From assembly GCF_000218685.1 (NCBI RefSeq), contig NW_006763301.1, positions 62,001-126,000 on the forward strand: a DNA stretch of 64,000 nt, in the 5' to 3' direction. Under the pieces are notes generated by a model. That model worked only from the letters and a program-made list of their open reading frames with translations, had not been told where the DNA came from and made no database searches. The position numbers and the translations under genes are program-made. Positions within the stretch are counted from its first letter, which is position 1; each line of letters begins with the position of its first letter. Source of the DNA: Serpula lacrymans var. lacrymans S7.9 (Eukaryota > Basidiomycota > Agaricomycetes > Boletales > Serpulaceae). Positions 46,754 through 58,652 of this stretch are shown piece by piece.

Positions 46754-49700
46754 TCAGAGAATATCATCTTCATCGGTCTCGTTAGTTTTTCCGTTTTCAG
46801 AACATGAGACAGCAAGTTTCTTGCCGCTCTCCTCGCTTTCATAGGCGCTAAGCAAATCGTCGTATCCTTCGTCGTCACCTTCCTCGGCAGCACTATCCCT
46901 AGATCGTCTCACCTCTCTACTCCCGGTTGATACCTTTCGGACTCTTGGTGTAGCACCGTCTGTAGATACTTTGCGCAAACGTACCCCTTGTCCATCAGCT
47001 GATCGGCTTTCAGACCCATCTCCTGACGTTTTTCGAGCGGAGACTCGACGGAATGACCGGGGAGATGTGGGAGAAGCAGATGAAGGTTCACCAGAGCCAA
47101 AGTCAACTGCCCGTGGTGTTGGAGCTAAATCATGGTCCTCAGGCCATACTGGTACCAAGGACTGGGAGCTGGGGGATCTTTGTTCCGTCATGTTTGGCCG
47201 CGAATTCTCTCGTATTCGCAAATTGGCAGGCCGAGACGGGAATCTCTTTGAGCGTACGCGGGGACTCTTTGAGACCTGGGAAAATGAGGACGAGTCGGAA
47301 GTATCACCCTCTCTCGGCGCTGGAGGCGGCGTCTTCTTGCGGGCCCTTCGAGCCTGTACAGGCGATAGTGGAACGGTGTCACGCTTGAAGGAGGCCAGAT
47401 CTTGATGATGCTCGCCATTGGTAATAACGACATCATTCTCGTGAGTGACTATAGTGACAGGCGTTGGAGGTACTGGCGGGGAAGATACCGTCGCAGGTGA
47501 GTCATAGCTATCGACGTTCCGCCATCCCTGCGTTGCATCAATGCTGTCCAATCTGTTCTGATGTGATGCTCGTTGGAAAGGACTACCTGCATCTGATAAG
47601 GCACCAGAGACAGAAGACCTAGGAGATATCCATCGCTCATGTGGTAAACGGAAGACAGGAGCCATGGGCGACACAGATTTACGATTGATGGGTACTTTGC
47701 GACCACCGTCTGAATCCCAGTCTGACCGTGCACCTCCCGCTCTGGAAGGAACTTTACCAAATGGTTCTGAAGGCGATAGTGATGACACCGATGACATGGA
47801 CCCCTGTCGTAAGGCATGCGTTTTCGCTTTAAGTACTTCCGACCACTGGTCGCGGACGACTGGTGTACTCGTTTCCGACCGCGAAGGGACTGGGGCTTTG
47901 GCAGTAATGAGGGAATGTGAATTCAACAAAAGTGGGCGAGGTCCCGCTTTCGGGGGTGGTGGTGGTGGCGCTAATGTCTGTAAACCTGCCAACGATGCCA
48001 GCGAAGCCTTCGTCTTATGTACGAAATTGTTTTCAGGGACAGTAGACAGCTCTGGACTGGAAGGAGCTGTAGAGCCCATCCTGCGCGGTTGAGGGAGGAA
48101 GCTTTCTCGCGGAGACCGGAAATGTTTCGGGCGTGGTGGAGGTGAGTAGACACTGACCGGATTGGCCGGGAGAGAACCGGTTGACAGGCGATCTTGACTA
48201 TGTGACATCCACCTGTTTGTTGCACTTGGTAGTTCTGACGTCGTACTCGCAGGTGACAGTAAGCCAACAGGTGTAACACTTCCTTTTCTAGAAGCCCACA
48301 CATCCATGGCTTTCGCTCTCCAGTTAGTGCTGGCCTTAGTGAGGGCGGCGACGGTGTCTGACTCTGTCAATTTTCCTGCGTAGCTCCAAAGGGGGGATGA
48401 AGGCTGAGGTGAAAGATTGCGTTGAAGACTTTCATTAGGAACAAGAATAGGAGAGGTTGGCAGTGATGGAGGAGGCGAAGAGGCAGGTGAAAGTGGTTCC
48501 GTTGGTGACGGAGGAGCTTCCATTGAACTTTGGTTAGTAATTCCTCTCCATACTGTATTAGCCAGCCGCGATGTCAGACCAGGAGCAGATGGCGTTTCTG
48601 TTTCGTTCCCTTCGTCATGAGTATCTTCCTCATCACTTTCTGTGTCTTCTTCATCCTCTTCGACGTCTTCCTCCGGAGATGCTTCGTCTACTACTATAGT
48701 AACCTGATTGGTGAACCCTCTCCACATAGTATCCTTGATCCGAGCGCCTAGGCTGAGATTTTCAACTTTCTGATTTCTGCTATTTTCATCCCGACGACTA
48801 GCCAAATCAGATGCCGCCCGAAGAACCCCATCTATACCACCAGCAGCTTCGATGGGGTAAAGCTTGAGTATAGTCATCCCTTGAAGGAAGGCATCACTAA
48901 GTTCCCACGGACGTAATGGTGAAGGGGGACGTCTAGAATACTCGGCAGCCCAAAGGTCGTGACTATTAACAGCTGGCTTCCCAAGTCTACGCAACTCATC
49001 AATTAGAAACGAATGTTTGAAGGACATGAATGTGAAACGAACCGTAATAAGGGAGCTCTTGCCCGGATGAGCAAGCTTGTGCACATGTCAACCAGGAACT
49101 CTAGTTTCGGATTCGCGTCGCGCGTCATGGTGGGCAAAGAAAATAGAGCATCCCATATAGGAAGCACTGAGGATAGAGGCAATGTCTGCGTTAGAAGACA
49201 TGCTAACCAATGGCTAATAGTGCATTAGTGTTGGGAGTTTTCTCGGAGAGGAAATAAGCATACTATGAATAATGAGGAAGGGCAGGATCAAGACCCTTGG
49301 CATGCTAAAGACACAAAGGTCAATAGACATATTAGGGCAAAGAAAAAACATAATACCAAATCCGCCGCCAGTTCTGGATCAACAAGTACCAATCTTTCAC
49401 TAATTTTTTTCATCCACACTTTCGCACCTTCTTCATCTTCCAACTCAGAAACTTCTCCTATAACAGCTTCGAATAGCCAGAATGTGTCGGCTTCCGCATG
49501 TGCCACGTCTTCCAGTTCAGCCTCCTGCAGGAGCACCGAGTACAATGGTACAAGTATAGACGGTATATGAGGTGATTGGTTGGCAGGGTTGAGACATGAG
49601 TGCAGGTATAGGAGACGATGCAAAGCAGAAATGTGTTTTGCATGAGGTTTTGCGTGAGTTCCGTTCAATACTTTTCCAGATGGTAGCGATGCAGGAGCTC

Positions 49701-50437
49701 CGGGCCTGCGAAATGAAAAGGAACCAGCCTTTTCTGATAAAATCTCCGAATCATGAACGTTGGCCTCCAGACGTATTTCTGGTATACTGATAGCTTGTAG
49801 TACATTCGCGTTTCGACTGCCAATAAGCTCAAGTCGCGAGTCCAGGTTGCCTGCACAATCAATCCTGATTTTCTCGTCTGTAGTGTCATCCAGAGGGCAG
49901 ATAGACGATTCCTCTAATACGGCAGCCAGGCCCCTGAACAAATGTGGAGGTAAACGAGATATTGAATTTGCAACATTGACTAAAGTTGCGTCAGGTCCAC
50001 TTGGAGGTGTGGTCGGTGGGTGCAGATTAGCCAAAGGAGGTAAAAGTCGACGAACAAGGTCCTAAAATATCTCAATTAAATTAAAAGGCGAACCTGATGT
50101 TAAAAACGTACATAATAACTGTCTCGTTGTTTGTCAATAGTCTTCCCCCATGATGACTTTAGCACGGGTAATATTCCAAAAAAGAGCCTTGCGTTGTTGA
50201 AGTCAGAACAGGACACTGCATAGCGGACAAAGCATGAGACTTACTTCCATATTCGCGGTCTGAGCCATGGAGGATCGTCAGGGAGGCCTGATGATATATT
50301 TAGTAGGTCTGAGTATGGTATCTTATTCCCTACGTACCCTGAGCGCACAACTTGCGAAGACGTGGAAGATCCACTAACGGTGATAGTTGAATGTCAAGTA
50401 TCTCTGAGACCGTGCTCACACTGTTGGGACGCGGCAT
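46754..50437 (-). CDS. RabGAP/TBC domain protein (probably continuous with the upstream IST1 domain)
   Basis: As a free gene: seven exons (50437-50338, 50287-50245, 50187-50112, 50061-49357, 49304-49264, 49213-49043, 48986-46754), 1122 residues. The N-terminal ~400 residues form the TBC domain: LRKLCAQGLPDDPPWLRPRI, WKLFFGILPVLKSSWGK, LDPALPHYSYHWLACLLTQT and PLSSVLPIWDALFSLP. The usual arginine-finger IxxDxxR motif is not obvious in exon 4. A ~700-residue Ser/Pro-rich disordered tail ends in DETDEDDIL. TBC proteins speed GTP hydrolysis by Rabs. The ATG at 50437 directly follows an in-frame TAA, but it overlaps the end of the IST1 frame, and a strong intron (50476-50421) would instead fuse the two proteins (see findings). 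Confidence 0.8.
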
Positions 50438-51254
50438 TTAGTCCAATATTGACGCATATAATTATCACGAACATACATATCCTGCCTCAAAGGCTCAGAT
50501 TGCCATCTGATACCATGTATTTCGGCAATGTTCATCAAATAACTGTTTACTTTCTCTGCAGAAGGAAGAGAAGTAGATAAAGCTTGAGTTACCTAGAGGA
50601 TGGCTCAAAAACAAAGGAAAGGTGTGGTGTGGTGATAGACATACTCGTAAAGAGACATAACTTTCGTAATTTCCCGTGATAGAGCGAACGAGGTTCGGAT
50701 CCATACGCTGAACAAGAACGTCGCGAACAACGTTCAAGTCTACCCAGACCGTGTGAGGCTGTGAGTGCCAGATAGGAGTAACATAGAACTGCAGACCTTT
50801 GGACTCTATGTGTGGAGCAGCATATATGATAGTTGATGCTGCTTCCACAAATGGTGGACTCGACGTCTTACCACTGGCAAAATGACCAATACCTATCAGG
50901 CATCACCACCACATTCTCTTGACCCGGCTTACCTTTCTAATTCACCGAATCGCTCCAGGATGACGCCAACCTGCATCTCTAACACCTCCAGTACATCTCC
51001 GATGGCATCGTCATGAAGCAAGTTTTGTGTCTTCGCGCGAGCAACACTAACATTGCCTTTATTCAACAAAGCAGCAATATCACTTCTAGCATTGTGGGTT
51101 TCAGAGTCTTTTTTCCCTTGCAGTTGGCCGAGTCGTTGCGTTGTCAATCTAAGGAGAGCCTCCAAAGTATTTCAGCTTATGTGAAGGAACGCGTACCGAG
51201 TCTGCTATGTCAACTGACCTTCACTGCAACTGGATCCCAATTCGACGTGGACAT
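50416..51254 (-). CDS. ist1: IST1 domain protein (ESCRT-III regulator), possibly the N-terminus of a fusion
   Basis: As a free gene: exons 51254-51219, 51159-50933, 50873-50797, 50739-50645 and 50592-50416, 203 residues. Motifs: VKALLRLTTQRLGQLQGKKD, DIAALLNKGNVSVARAKTQN, PFVEAASTIIYAAPHIESKD, VVRDVLVQRMDPNLVRSITG and VTQALSTSLPSAEKVNSYLM. IST1 binds Vps4 and Did2 and tunes ESCRT-III disassembly on endosomes. The frame stops at 50416-50418, inside the first 22 nt of the TBC frame. An intron GTATGT...GACTAAAT...AACAG (50476-50421, 56 nt) inside the last exon removes that stop and joins ...LRQD to IVSTVSEILDIQLSP in phase, giving a 1300-residue IST1-TBC protein. RNA reads are needed to decide. 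Confidence 0.78.
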
Positions 51255-51594
51255 TTACGCGGACCAATGTTAGCTACGCAGAAGTTAGTTGAATAGGACG
51301 TTTCCAAACGTAGAACGTCGGTTACAGAGTAACTGGATGGTCAGAGGGCATGCAATAGAGGTTTTGCGGTGAATGCCAGCACCAAGGCTTTTAGCAAAAG
51401 GTACAGATCAGTATACCAGTGCCTCTCGCCAATGCTTCTGTCTAAATCGGTCACAAACTGGTTCCACACTTCGGAATGTTCTTATAATACTACATTTTTC
51501 ATTGATTTCCCTTACACTTGCAAAATTAGTACAGTAATACATCCAGTATTTTATTATATTGATACAGTAGCTGCCTCAGTGGTGCGCAGCGTCT
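51255..51594. other. Spacer upstream of the IST1 gene
   Basis: 340 bp between the IST1 start and the stop of the next minus-strand gene. Probably IST1 promoter plus the neighbour's 3' UTR. No motif was recognised. Confidence 0.4.
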
Positions 51595-52820
51595 TTAAAA
51601 ATACCATGGCGGTAAGGGCTTGGAAAGCCGTCCCGCTGACCGGCGACTATTGCCCGCAATAGGTTCTTTCTGATACATGTCAACCTGCATGCGATCAGGG
51701 TTGAAAGAAGATGCAGGACTGGATATATGTCGTCGTAGTGCAGCATCAGCAGCAGAAGTCAATGATTTGTGGTCGGCAGTAAACCTCCTTACATCACGGC
51801 TAGCGGGTGTAAGGTGCTTGCTGGAAATTCGATGTGGATCCAAGCTCAACCGACCAACCGGGGAAGACGAAGAGCATGAGGGCATGCTGAATGAGATATG
51901 GGCTGGCTTTGATAAGGGCGATATACTTGAATTGCTGGTAGTAGAAGGCCGCCGTTCCTTCTCGGGATTCATGATAGGTAGTATGGACTGTCGTCCCACT
52001 GTAGAATTGTCGATACCTTGCATTTCTTCCTCCATAGGATACCCACGGTAAATCGTAAATGCAAGAATACCAGAATATAGGACCACTGAAGGAAATGACA
52101 TGAGATAGGACGGAGTTATCAGTTGCGAAATGAAACTCACAAACAACAGGGATTATCCAGCACCCTATCAGTGTATAAATATTGATGAGTTTACATACGC
52201 CATATTGGTCGGGAGCTAAACGGATATGTCAGTCTAATAGCACATTAGGTGACCAGACGAAACTTACTCTGGTCTGGACATTGAAATTTAGGGTTCCAAT
52301 AGGTGAACGCCGCGGCCGTTCCTAAAAGAGTATTCATTATAACCGTCGACCCATACAAAACAAGCTGGTACATACCTATGTGAGCTATCAAGAGAAAAAA
52401 TAGGCGAGCTGCATCTAGCCACACGCGAAAGCCAAGCAATAAACTGTTCATTGAGCAGCATATACGTTGATCCATCCATTTTTAAGATAGGGTATATAAC
52501 TCACAGTACAGGAAGCATAATGATCGTAATCGTATTGACCAATAATAATACAACAACCAGCGATCCTGCCACCCGTGTTAGTCGTTGTAATTTACTTGGG
52601 GCCCTAGTCCACTCACTGTTTGAGGTGCTTGATACATCCCATCGAGTAAATAGCTCTAACGATAACAGTATGACCCACAAAAAACTCGCGATAATGATAA
52701 AGGCTAGATATTAAAAGAGGGTCAGAATACTGGCAAGGATGGAATGGAATAGCACGAACAGAATGCCACAGCCCGTGTTTTCATGAATACGTTAGGAAAT
52801 TCCATCAGGTCAGAGAAGTA
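51595..52820 (-). CDS. Multi-pass membrane protein with Ser-rich cytosolic tail (5' end unresolved)
   Basis: Exons that join in phase are 52703-52505, 52443-52376, 52321-52268, 52164-52141 and 52085-51595. They encode hydrophobic segments (FIIIASFLWVILLSLELFTR, AGSLVVVLLLVNTITIIMLP, DAARLFFLLIAHIGTAAAFT, CWIIPVVLVLYSGILAFTIY) followed by a ~150-residue Ser-rich tail ending LSKPLPPWYF. A further hydrophobic stretch (GCGILFVLFHSILA) lies upstream near 52735-52780, but linking it would need an intron of only 27 nt, so the start is uncertain. The 103-nt gap between 52268 and 52164 may hide a small exon. I do not recognise the family; the layout resembles fungal membrane proteins of unknown function. 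Confidence 0.5.
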
Positions 52821-53308
52821 AAGAGAGGAAGAGCGGCAGCTGCGAAGAGAGATGAACGTATCCAAGCGATAGAAGAAAATAACGATCTCTCAAAGATACG
52901 CAGTATGGATAAAAGTAATGAAGCTAAGGAGGAGAAGGAGGAATGGGCTTCAAGCTAGTGAATTCCGATGGTGATGCACGTTTTACATTACTTTGCTCAT
53001 TGTCTCTGACACGCGCTGGGAAGTGAATCGAGGGCGACTCAAGACAATGGCTTTTGTACGACTTTCAAGTTTGCTTTTGTCAAGAAAATCAGTTGTGCCT
53101 TTTTCGGTTCGCTGACATAATCCGGCACTTCCCAGATTAACAGCCTTGGCTCCTCGGACAGTCCTCGGAACACCGCTCAACAGTAGTACTAGCGCTACTA
53201 GCACTCGTCACGGTCAGGTATCCTGCCAGCCAGAACCACAACCACCACATCGTTATCGAGGGCTGGTACCATCATCTGGTATCCGCAAGACCACACAATC
53301 AACTTACT

Positions 53309-55135
53309 ATGGATATTTCTACACAACCTACTTCTCCTGTACTGACCAACAGGTCTTATCTACGCCATGCACGACTGGTTCTCACTTGTATCTCGATTGG
53401 AGCAAATGCGTTCGTCATATCTTACATTTCTAGTGCAAATATTGAATTGTTGCTTGGCTAGCATCTTTGCAGGAGGAGTCTTCACTTTCGCACTAATGTC
53501 ACCGGCTTTAGTGACTCACCTCAAGCTCACACAACCTCAGCTCACGACGATAGCGCTGGCGTGCGTACTGCCTTTCTCTCACTCGATTACTGAAGTGATG
53601 TATGAACTAGTGGAATGATGGGGCAGTATCCATTTGCCGCCGTCGTGGGCAAGATAGTCGATCGTTTTGGCCCCTGGGCTTGCTCCCTCATATCTGCTTG
53701 CCTGTTCTCAACGGGATATGGCATGTTCTCGTGGGAGATAGCGAAGACCCCTGACGACATAACTCAGCCTTCCGCTAGTTCATTCCATCGTCTTACAGGG
53801 TTCTTCTTTATGGCCGGTCTCGCAACAGTCTTCTCGTGAGTTTCCATTCCATTAAATCAAACTCTAGTCAACAACTAATAATGCATGGCGCCAGATATTT
53901 CTCGTCGGTATTTGCAGCGTCTAAGAACTTCCCAAACTATATAGGAATCGCTTCCGGAACCAGCATGGCATTATTTGGATTATCTCCTATGTTCTTATCT
54001 ATCATAGCGTCGAGATTCTTTTCGTATGAGGACTCGGGTCTCGACGTAACTAGTTTCCTCAGATTCCTGGCTATCACCTGCGGATGCGTTCATGTTTTTG
54101 GAGCCATGACTTTACGGATACCTGATCTCGCTGACAATACGAGGCTGCAATTAACAGTGGAGGACACTGAGGAACAAGCTGATGTTGATGAACGCACTGC
54201 CCTTCTTCAAGCCCCCCACAAATCTATCCCCGGAGTAGAAGTCCAAGTGGTTCCAGTTGAAGTAAATGGTTCTGCTTTGGATTTACTTAAGGATCGGAAC
54301 TTTTGGTTATTGGCCTTCGTTGTTTTTGTTATTCTTGGATCGGTGGGTACTACAAGGAGTAATCATATCCGATTTACTGACGGATAGTTATATACAGAGC
54401 GAGATGATCATTTCCAATATTGGAACTATTGTCCTTTCTCTCCCATCAGCTAAAGGGACTCCAGTTATCACCCGGGTACCTTCGGCAGACATCATGACAT
54501 CTACACAAGTTAGACTTCTTTCAGTCGCAAACACCGTTTCTCGTTTGCTTGTTGGACCTCTAGCAGACTTTATCTCGCCTGTTGCATCCTATCTACCGTC
54601 CGGTGCCATAAGCTTCCCGCGTAAACATATCGTGAGCCGCATGTCGTTCCTTACTGGAGCCACATTGGTACTTGCTTTCACATACCTGTGGATGACCCTC
54701 GTTACTAGATCACAAGAAGCTCTCTGGCTTCTGAGGTAAATTTTCATAAAATTAATCTGATACTCAGTTCTAACCTACGTCTAGTATCGGAACCGGTATT
54801 GCATATGGTGCTGCATTCACAGTCTTGTATGTTTCTCCTCTATTTCTTGCATCGACAAAACACTCATAGCGACCATCAGACCAAGCATTGTTTCATCCGT
54901 GTGGGGTCTCTCGAACCTCGGACGAAACTACGGCATTCTCACTTACGCACCCTTCCTTGGTACCCCATCTTTTTCCTACCTGTACGCATTTGTCGCGGAA
55001 CACAATACTGAAGGCGGAGGTGTTTGTGAGGGCGTGAGATGTTGGCAGCCGACGTTCTGGTTGAGCAGTGGAGCAGCTATCGCTGCGTGCTGTGGCACCC
55101 TCGCATTGTGGAGGACGTGGAAAGGAAGGGTGTGA
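53309..55135 (+). CDS. Major facilitator superfamily transporter, MCH1-like
   Basis: Exons up to 53560, then 53611-53835, 53895-54342, 54398-54735, 54785-54826 and 54880-55135. Twelve-helix MFS pattern with TFLVQILNCCLASIFAGGVF (helix 1), MMGQYPFAAVVGKIVDRFGP (the loop with a D-R-F-G motif), KNFPNYIGIASGTSMALFGL, a central acidic loop, RNFWLLAFVVFVILGS and NTVSRLLVGPLADFISP. It resembles the yeast Mch1/nodulin-like group, vacuolar or plasma-membrane monocarboxylate-type carriers whose substrate is unclear. The 5' end is uncertain. ATG 53309 with a GTACTG donor and a 66-nt intron gives MDISTQPTSP-QMRSSYLTF; ATG 53409 without that exon is the alternative. Confidence 0.8.
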
Positions 55136-55395
55136 TTTGAGCTGGGACATGAATGGTTTTATTTAAGGGTTTTACTTTACCCCACCGTTTCATAGAACGA
55201 TTTATTACATTGTATATTTATTCAACCATGCACATGTTAGATCTACTAGTCTTATATTTCCGAACGCATATGTTCCAGATTTCCGAACCACAATTGTCTT
55301 CTGCGATTTCTACAAACCTGGAATTAGCCACAAGTTCACTTCACTTTCACCTCAGGTGCACAACTAGCTTATGCGAAGTGTCAAGTACGGACTGC

Positions 55396-56910
55396 CTAGT
55401 AGGCTGACACCTGAGCAGGTAGGCCCTGTGGAAATATCTGCTTGAACAGATCAGGGTAGTGGCGTTCTGCAACGTCCGGATGGCTCCTATGACCAATGGT
55501 CAAAAGATATACAACAATCAGTATTAGCAGGGGAGAGAGATGTGGCCTCAAACTCAACTTGACCCTTCCAATAAGATTAACTTTTCCAGACGGTTCCCGG
55601 TCAAACTCGGTAAAGTTTACAGCTGTAGGAAGGCAACCAACAGATATCAACTCTCTGCGGCAAGGCAACGTAAGCTCACTTACAGTCAGTAGCAGCCGCC
55701 TCGCCTCTCAGTTCCTTCAGCTTCAAAACCTCGGGGGGGACTAAGTATATTAAAGACTCAGGGTGAGTGAGTGAACGAGATCAAAGAAGGAAGACGTACA
55801 TTCAAGCACCTCATCAACAAGGCGAGCATTCAAACTGATGTTCTGGAAGAAGGGGACCGAGTACCGAGGAGTCGACCCTATGGGCGGGGACAGGACACGG
55901 TGGGACGTAGCACGCGCCAAGCCCTGGGTGGCAAACTCAAGCGCTGTTATCCAGGGGGTTAAGATATGGGACTAAAATACATCACATGCTGTGACGCCAA
56001 CGGACCTTTCCCGATATTCACCACGAAGGTCCCAGGGATGGGAGGTGCATCGATCCATTCCCCTGATAGATTTTGCACCTGAAGGCCAGGATGCGCAGAA
56101 GCTTGCAAGAGCTTAACATGAAGCAGCATCTAAGTATCAATTTCTCTCGCATAAAACGCTATGTACTCACGAAGGTTAAGAAACCTGCATCATAGTGAGG
56201 CCCGACTCCTTGATCAGATAGAGAGCCATCATTGGCAGGGTACTTTACAACCTTGAAATTTGATGTTAGTCTACTGAGTGTCAGGGAGAGACTCCGAACA
56301 TACTTTTCCGCGATGTTGCATGAACTCGTCTGAGTCATAAAAGTGGGCGAGAGCGTCGGGAGCCAGAGAAAATGCTTCAGCAAGCAAGCGACTGAAATCG
56401 TAGCTCAGCGACTGGACTTGAGCCAGGTATCGCTCCATTGTGTCCTTGAAGCCAGGCAACTGATCCTCATCAGGCCACTATGACAACTCGATAAGTTCAT
56501 ATTCCTTCGGCTTTGACGAGCGAGAAACGTACCTGCGATGGGCCCCAAAGCCGGAGGTACTCAGGAGCACCAGGTCGCCACTGCGTTTCATGGGGCGTCG
56601 CGAAGTCGAACTGCTCCCTATAATCAGTCTTCCCCTTGGTGAATTCGGCACCAAGCTTGGAGTAGCCAAGGAAATGAGGAGAGTTGGCCATACGAATGCT
56701 ATCTTTGGCCTGTTGGGGCAGAGCGAACAGACGGGGTATGTAGTCGATCAGGGCATCGATATCTTTTCGTGCTACAGGTGGGTTCTTCAGATAGAGGAAA
56801 CCGACGTTGATGAGAGCGTGCCGCAGCTGCAAGATGAACTCTGGCTTCCTTGCCGGATCAGAGACAAGAGCAAAATCAAGTATCGGGACACTGGAAAAGT
56901 TAGCAGCCAT
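55396..56910 (-). CDS. 2-oxoglutarate/Fe(II)-dependent oxygenase (isopenicillin-N-synthase-like fold)
   Basis: Eight exons (56910-56533, 56477-56304, 56251-56171, 56111-56006, 55943-55800, 55740-55684, 55622-55559, 55486-55396) give 364 residues. The DIOX_N-type start SVPILDFALVSDPARKPEFI is followed by LINVGFLYLKNPP. The iron site is HYDAG plus TSHRVLSPP, and PPIGSTPRYSVPFFQNI supplies the 2OG-binding Arg-x-Ser. The enzyme couples 2OG decarboxylation to oxidation of an unknown substrate. Related fungal enzymes include ethylene-forming and secondary-metabolite oxygenases, but no biosynthetic cluster surrounds it. Two introns are divisible by three or contain plausible reading, so exon ends were set by phase and by the family-like RVKSHPDVAERHYPDLF. 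Confidence 0.88.
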
Positions 56911-57184
56911 GATCGCTTTATGTTTACTTCAACGTATCTAGCGTGAAGAAGTCTTAGGATGCAATGTAAACAAAATAGCATTGATAATGCTTTGATAAAG
57001 GTCCGTGGTGAGAATATGACGCGATCCAGAAGTGAGTTTGTTAGAAATACGCCGTGACACTGCAGAACACATGACCTACTTACTACATTAGCCTACCAGT
57101 TATGCAGTAGCTATAGGAAGGTGAAGGCGGGGTAATCTTGTGCTCAGCACCCATTTAGCGATCAAACACAGACGAGAGGCAGTC

Positions 57185-58454
57185 TCAAACTCCCGTCTTA
57201 TCTGCCAACTTTTCGATACGCTCTGCAGTCAACCAAATCCGCCGCCTATTCCTCATCGACCCACTTTCCGTGCATCTCTTCAAATATGCCCACCCCATTT
57301 TATCTTCATTTGCTGCTGAGGATACGTCCCGTGGGATTTCATACCAGGGTGCCATATTTTTGATCCACTTGCGAACCATAGCATCGCGATCTGAAGCGAA
57401 ACCCCAAAGCTGGAAACGAAGGCTTCGGGACGAGGCAGGAAAAGCGATAAAGGTGTTCAAGGGAAGAAGGAGCGCTATATCTGTCAGCAATTCAACAGGA
57501 AGTTTTTCAATCGAAGAAAGACCTGCTCGTGAAGTCGGAGGCTCGAGTAGTATAGGAATGGCATCAGGATCTGAAGAATGCATGCCTATAGGGAATCTAA
57601 AATCACCAAGATAGCTCTTCAGCAAGGCTCGACGAAGACACAAGACCGAGCGTGCCTGTCTGGTGCCATCCAAATCCAGAATTTTCCATCGTTTATGATA
57701 GCCCTCTTCACGAGCTCTACATCTTCAAGTCTCTCGAGGTCGACCAGAGCGTCACGCGATATACCGGGTATGGGATCGGGAAATTGCTCTCTCTCCAATG
57801 TAATCTCTCCATAGTCAATGTCGGGCAGTCCATAATCATTGCATCCATTTAACTTTCCTTGGTGCATAGCCAAACGCCAGAGACGCTCAGGAGTCACCCG
57901 TCCGTCTGTTGCGAGAGCTAGGATGGGCAAGGACGCTGTTTGCACCATGATGATTGCACCAAAGGAGACCAGGTAATTAATATTCAGTGGGTTAGAAAGA
58001 GGGGCATCTACAAAACCAAAGTCCCATGAACCGCCCATGAAGCAGTGCGGAACCACACGGATGGAAGAGTCTGGGATACGGAGGACATATTCTCGCTCCA
58101 TGTCCTCAAATTGAAAGAAAGGCCTGCCATCCTCATGTATAGCGCCTTTTTATATATAATAAAATCAGCTTTTAGACGATGTGTAGTGTATATGGGAAGA
58201 TGAGCCATACGCACCGATGACGGTCACGTCTTCCTGTCCTCTTCTTCCATCCTCATCGACCAGTGTGCGAAGGGCTTCCAGCAAGACGGGACCAGGCTCT
58301 CTCTCTATATCCTCGAGCTCGAAAATATCGGATACGCTACTCGCGATTTCAGGAGTACACCCCGAGAGCTATTATGGATCCTCAGTAAACCAAGTTTGAA
58401 TGTTCCTCTCAGAAAATATTGACCAACCAGGCAGAAAACTGTGACTTTTCCCAT
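57185..58454 (-). CDS. F-box domain protein, copy B of a paralogous pair
   Basis: Four exons (58454-58428, 58368-58215, 58145-57765, 57705-57185) give 360 residues with the same exon plan as copy A (29429-30708). Exons 1-4 correspond, and the F-box reads SSIEKLPVELLTDIALLLPL. In copy A the last intron ends ...GAAGCAG|GC; in copy B the CAG has become GAG, so AAG two bases upstream must serve. That adds one residue (IPEGYHKRWKILDLDG) and keeps the frame. The second exon has lost one codon and the third lacks two. Upstream similarity ends at the start codon, while downstream similarity continues ~90 bp. It is divergent from the AIG1-like gene. Confidence 0.8.
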
Positions 58455-58652
58455 TAACGTATTGCGCGCTTCGCTTGGCCTCCCCCAGTGAGAAAGAACA
58501 GAATTGTGAACTTGAGTTTACGTAGTAGAGCATTCTGCGCATGCAACTGGTAGGATATTGCCGGCCCTTCTATGTCGCGGTGACCTAGGCTGTGCTACTA
58601 ATATCAAGTACCCGTGAGGATAACTGCTACGTATACCAGCACCACTACAGCG
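58455..58652. promoter_or_regulatory. Divergent promoter between F-box copy B and the AIG1-like gene
   Basis: 198 bp between start codons. It does not resemble the upstream region of F-box copy A, so the two paralogues have different promoters. Confidence 0.45.

Noticed and set aside
55136..55395. An additional gene between the transporter and the 2OG oxygenase
   Set aside because: The open stretches are antisense shadows or 3' flank; the apparent small protein at 55396-55740 is the C-terminal exons of the oxygenase.
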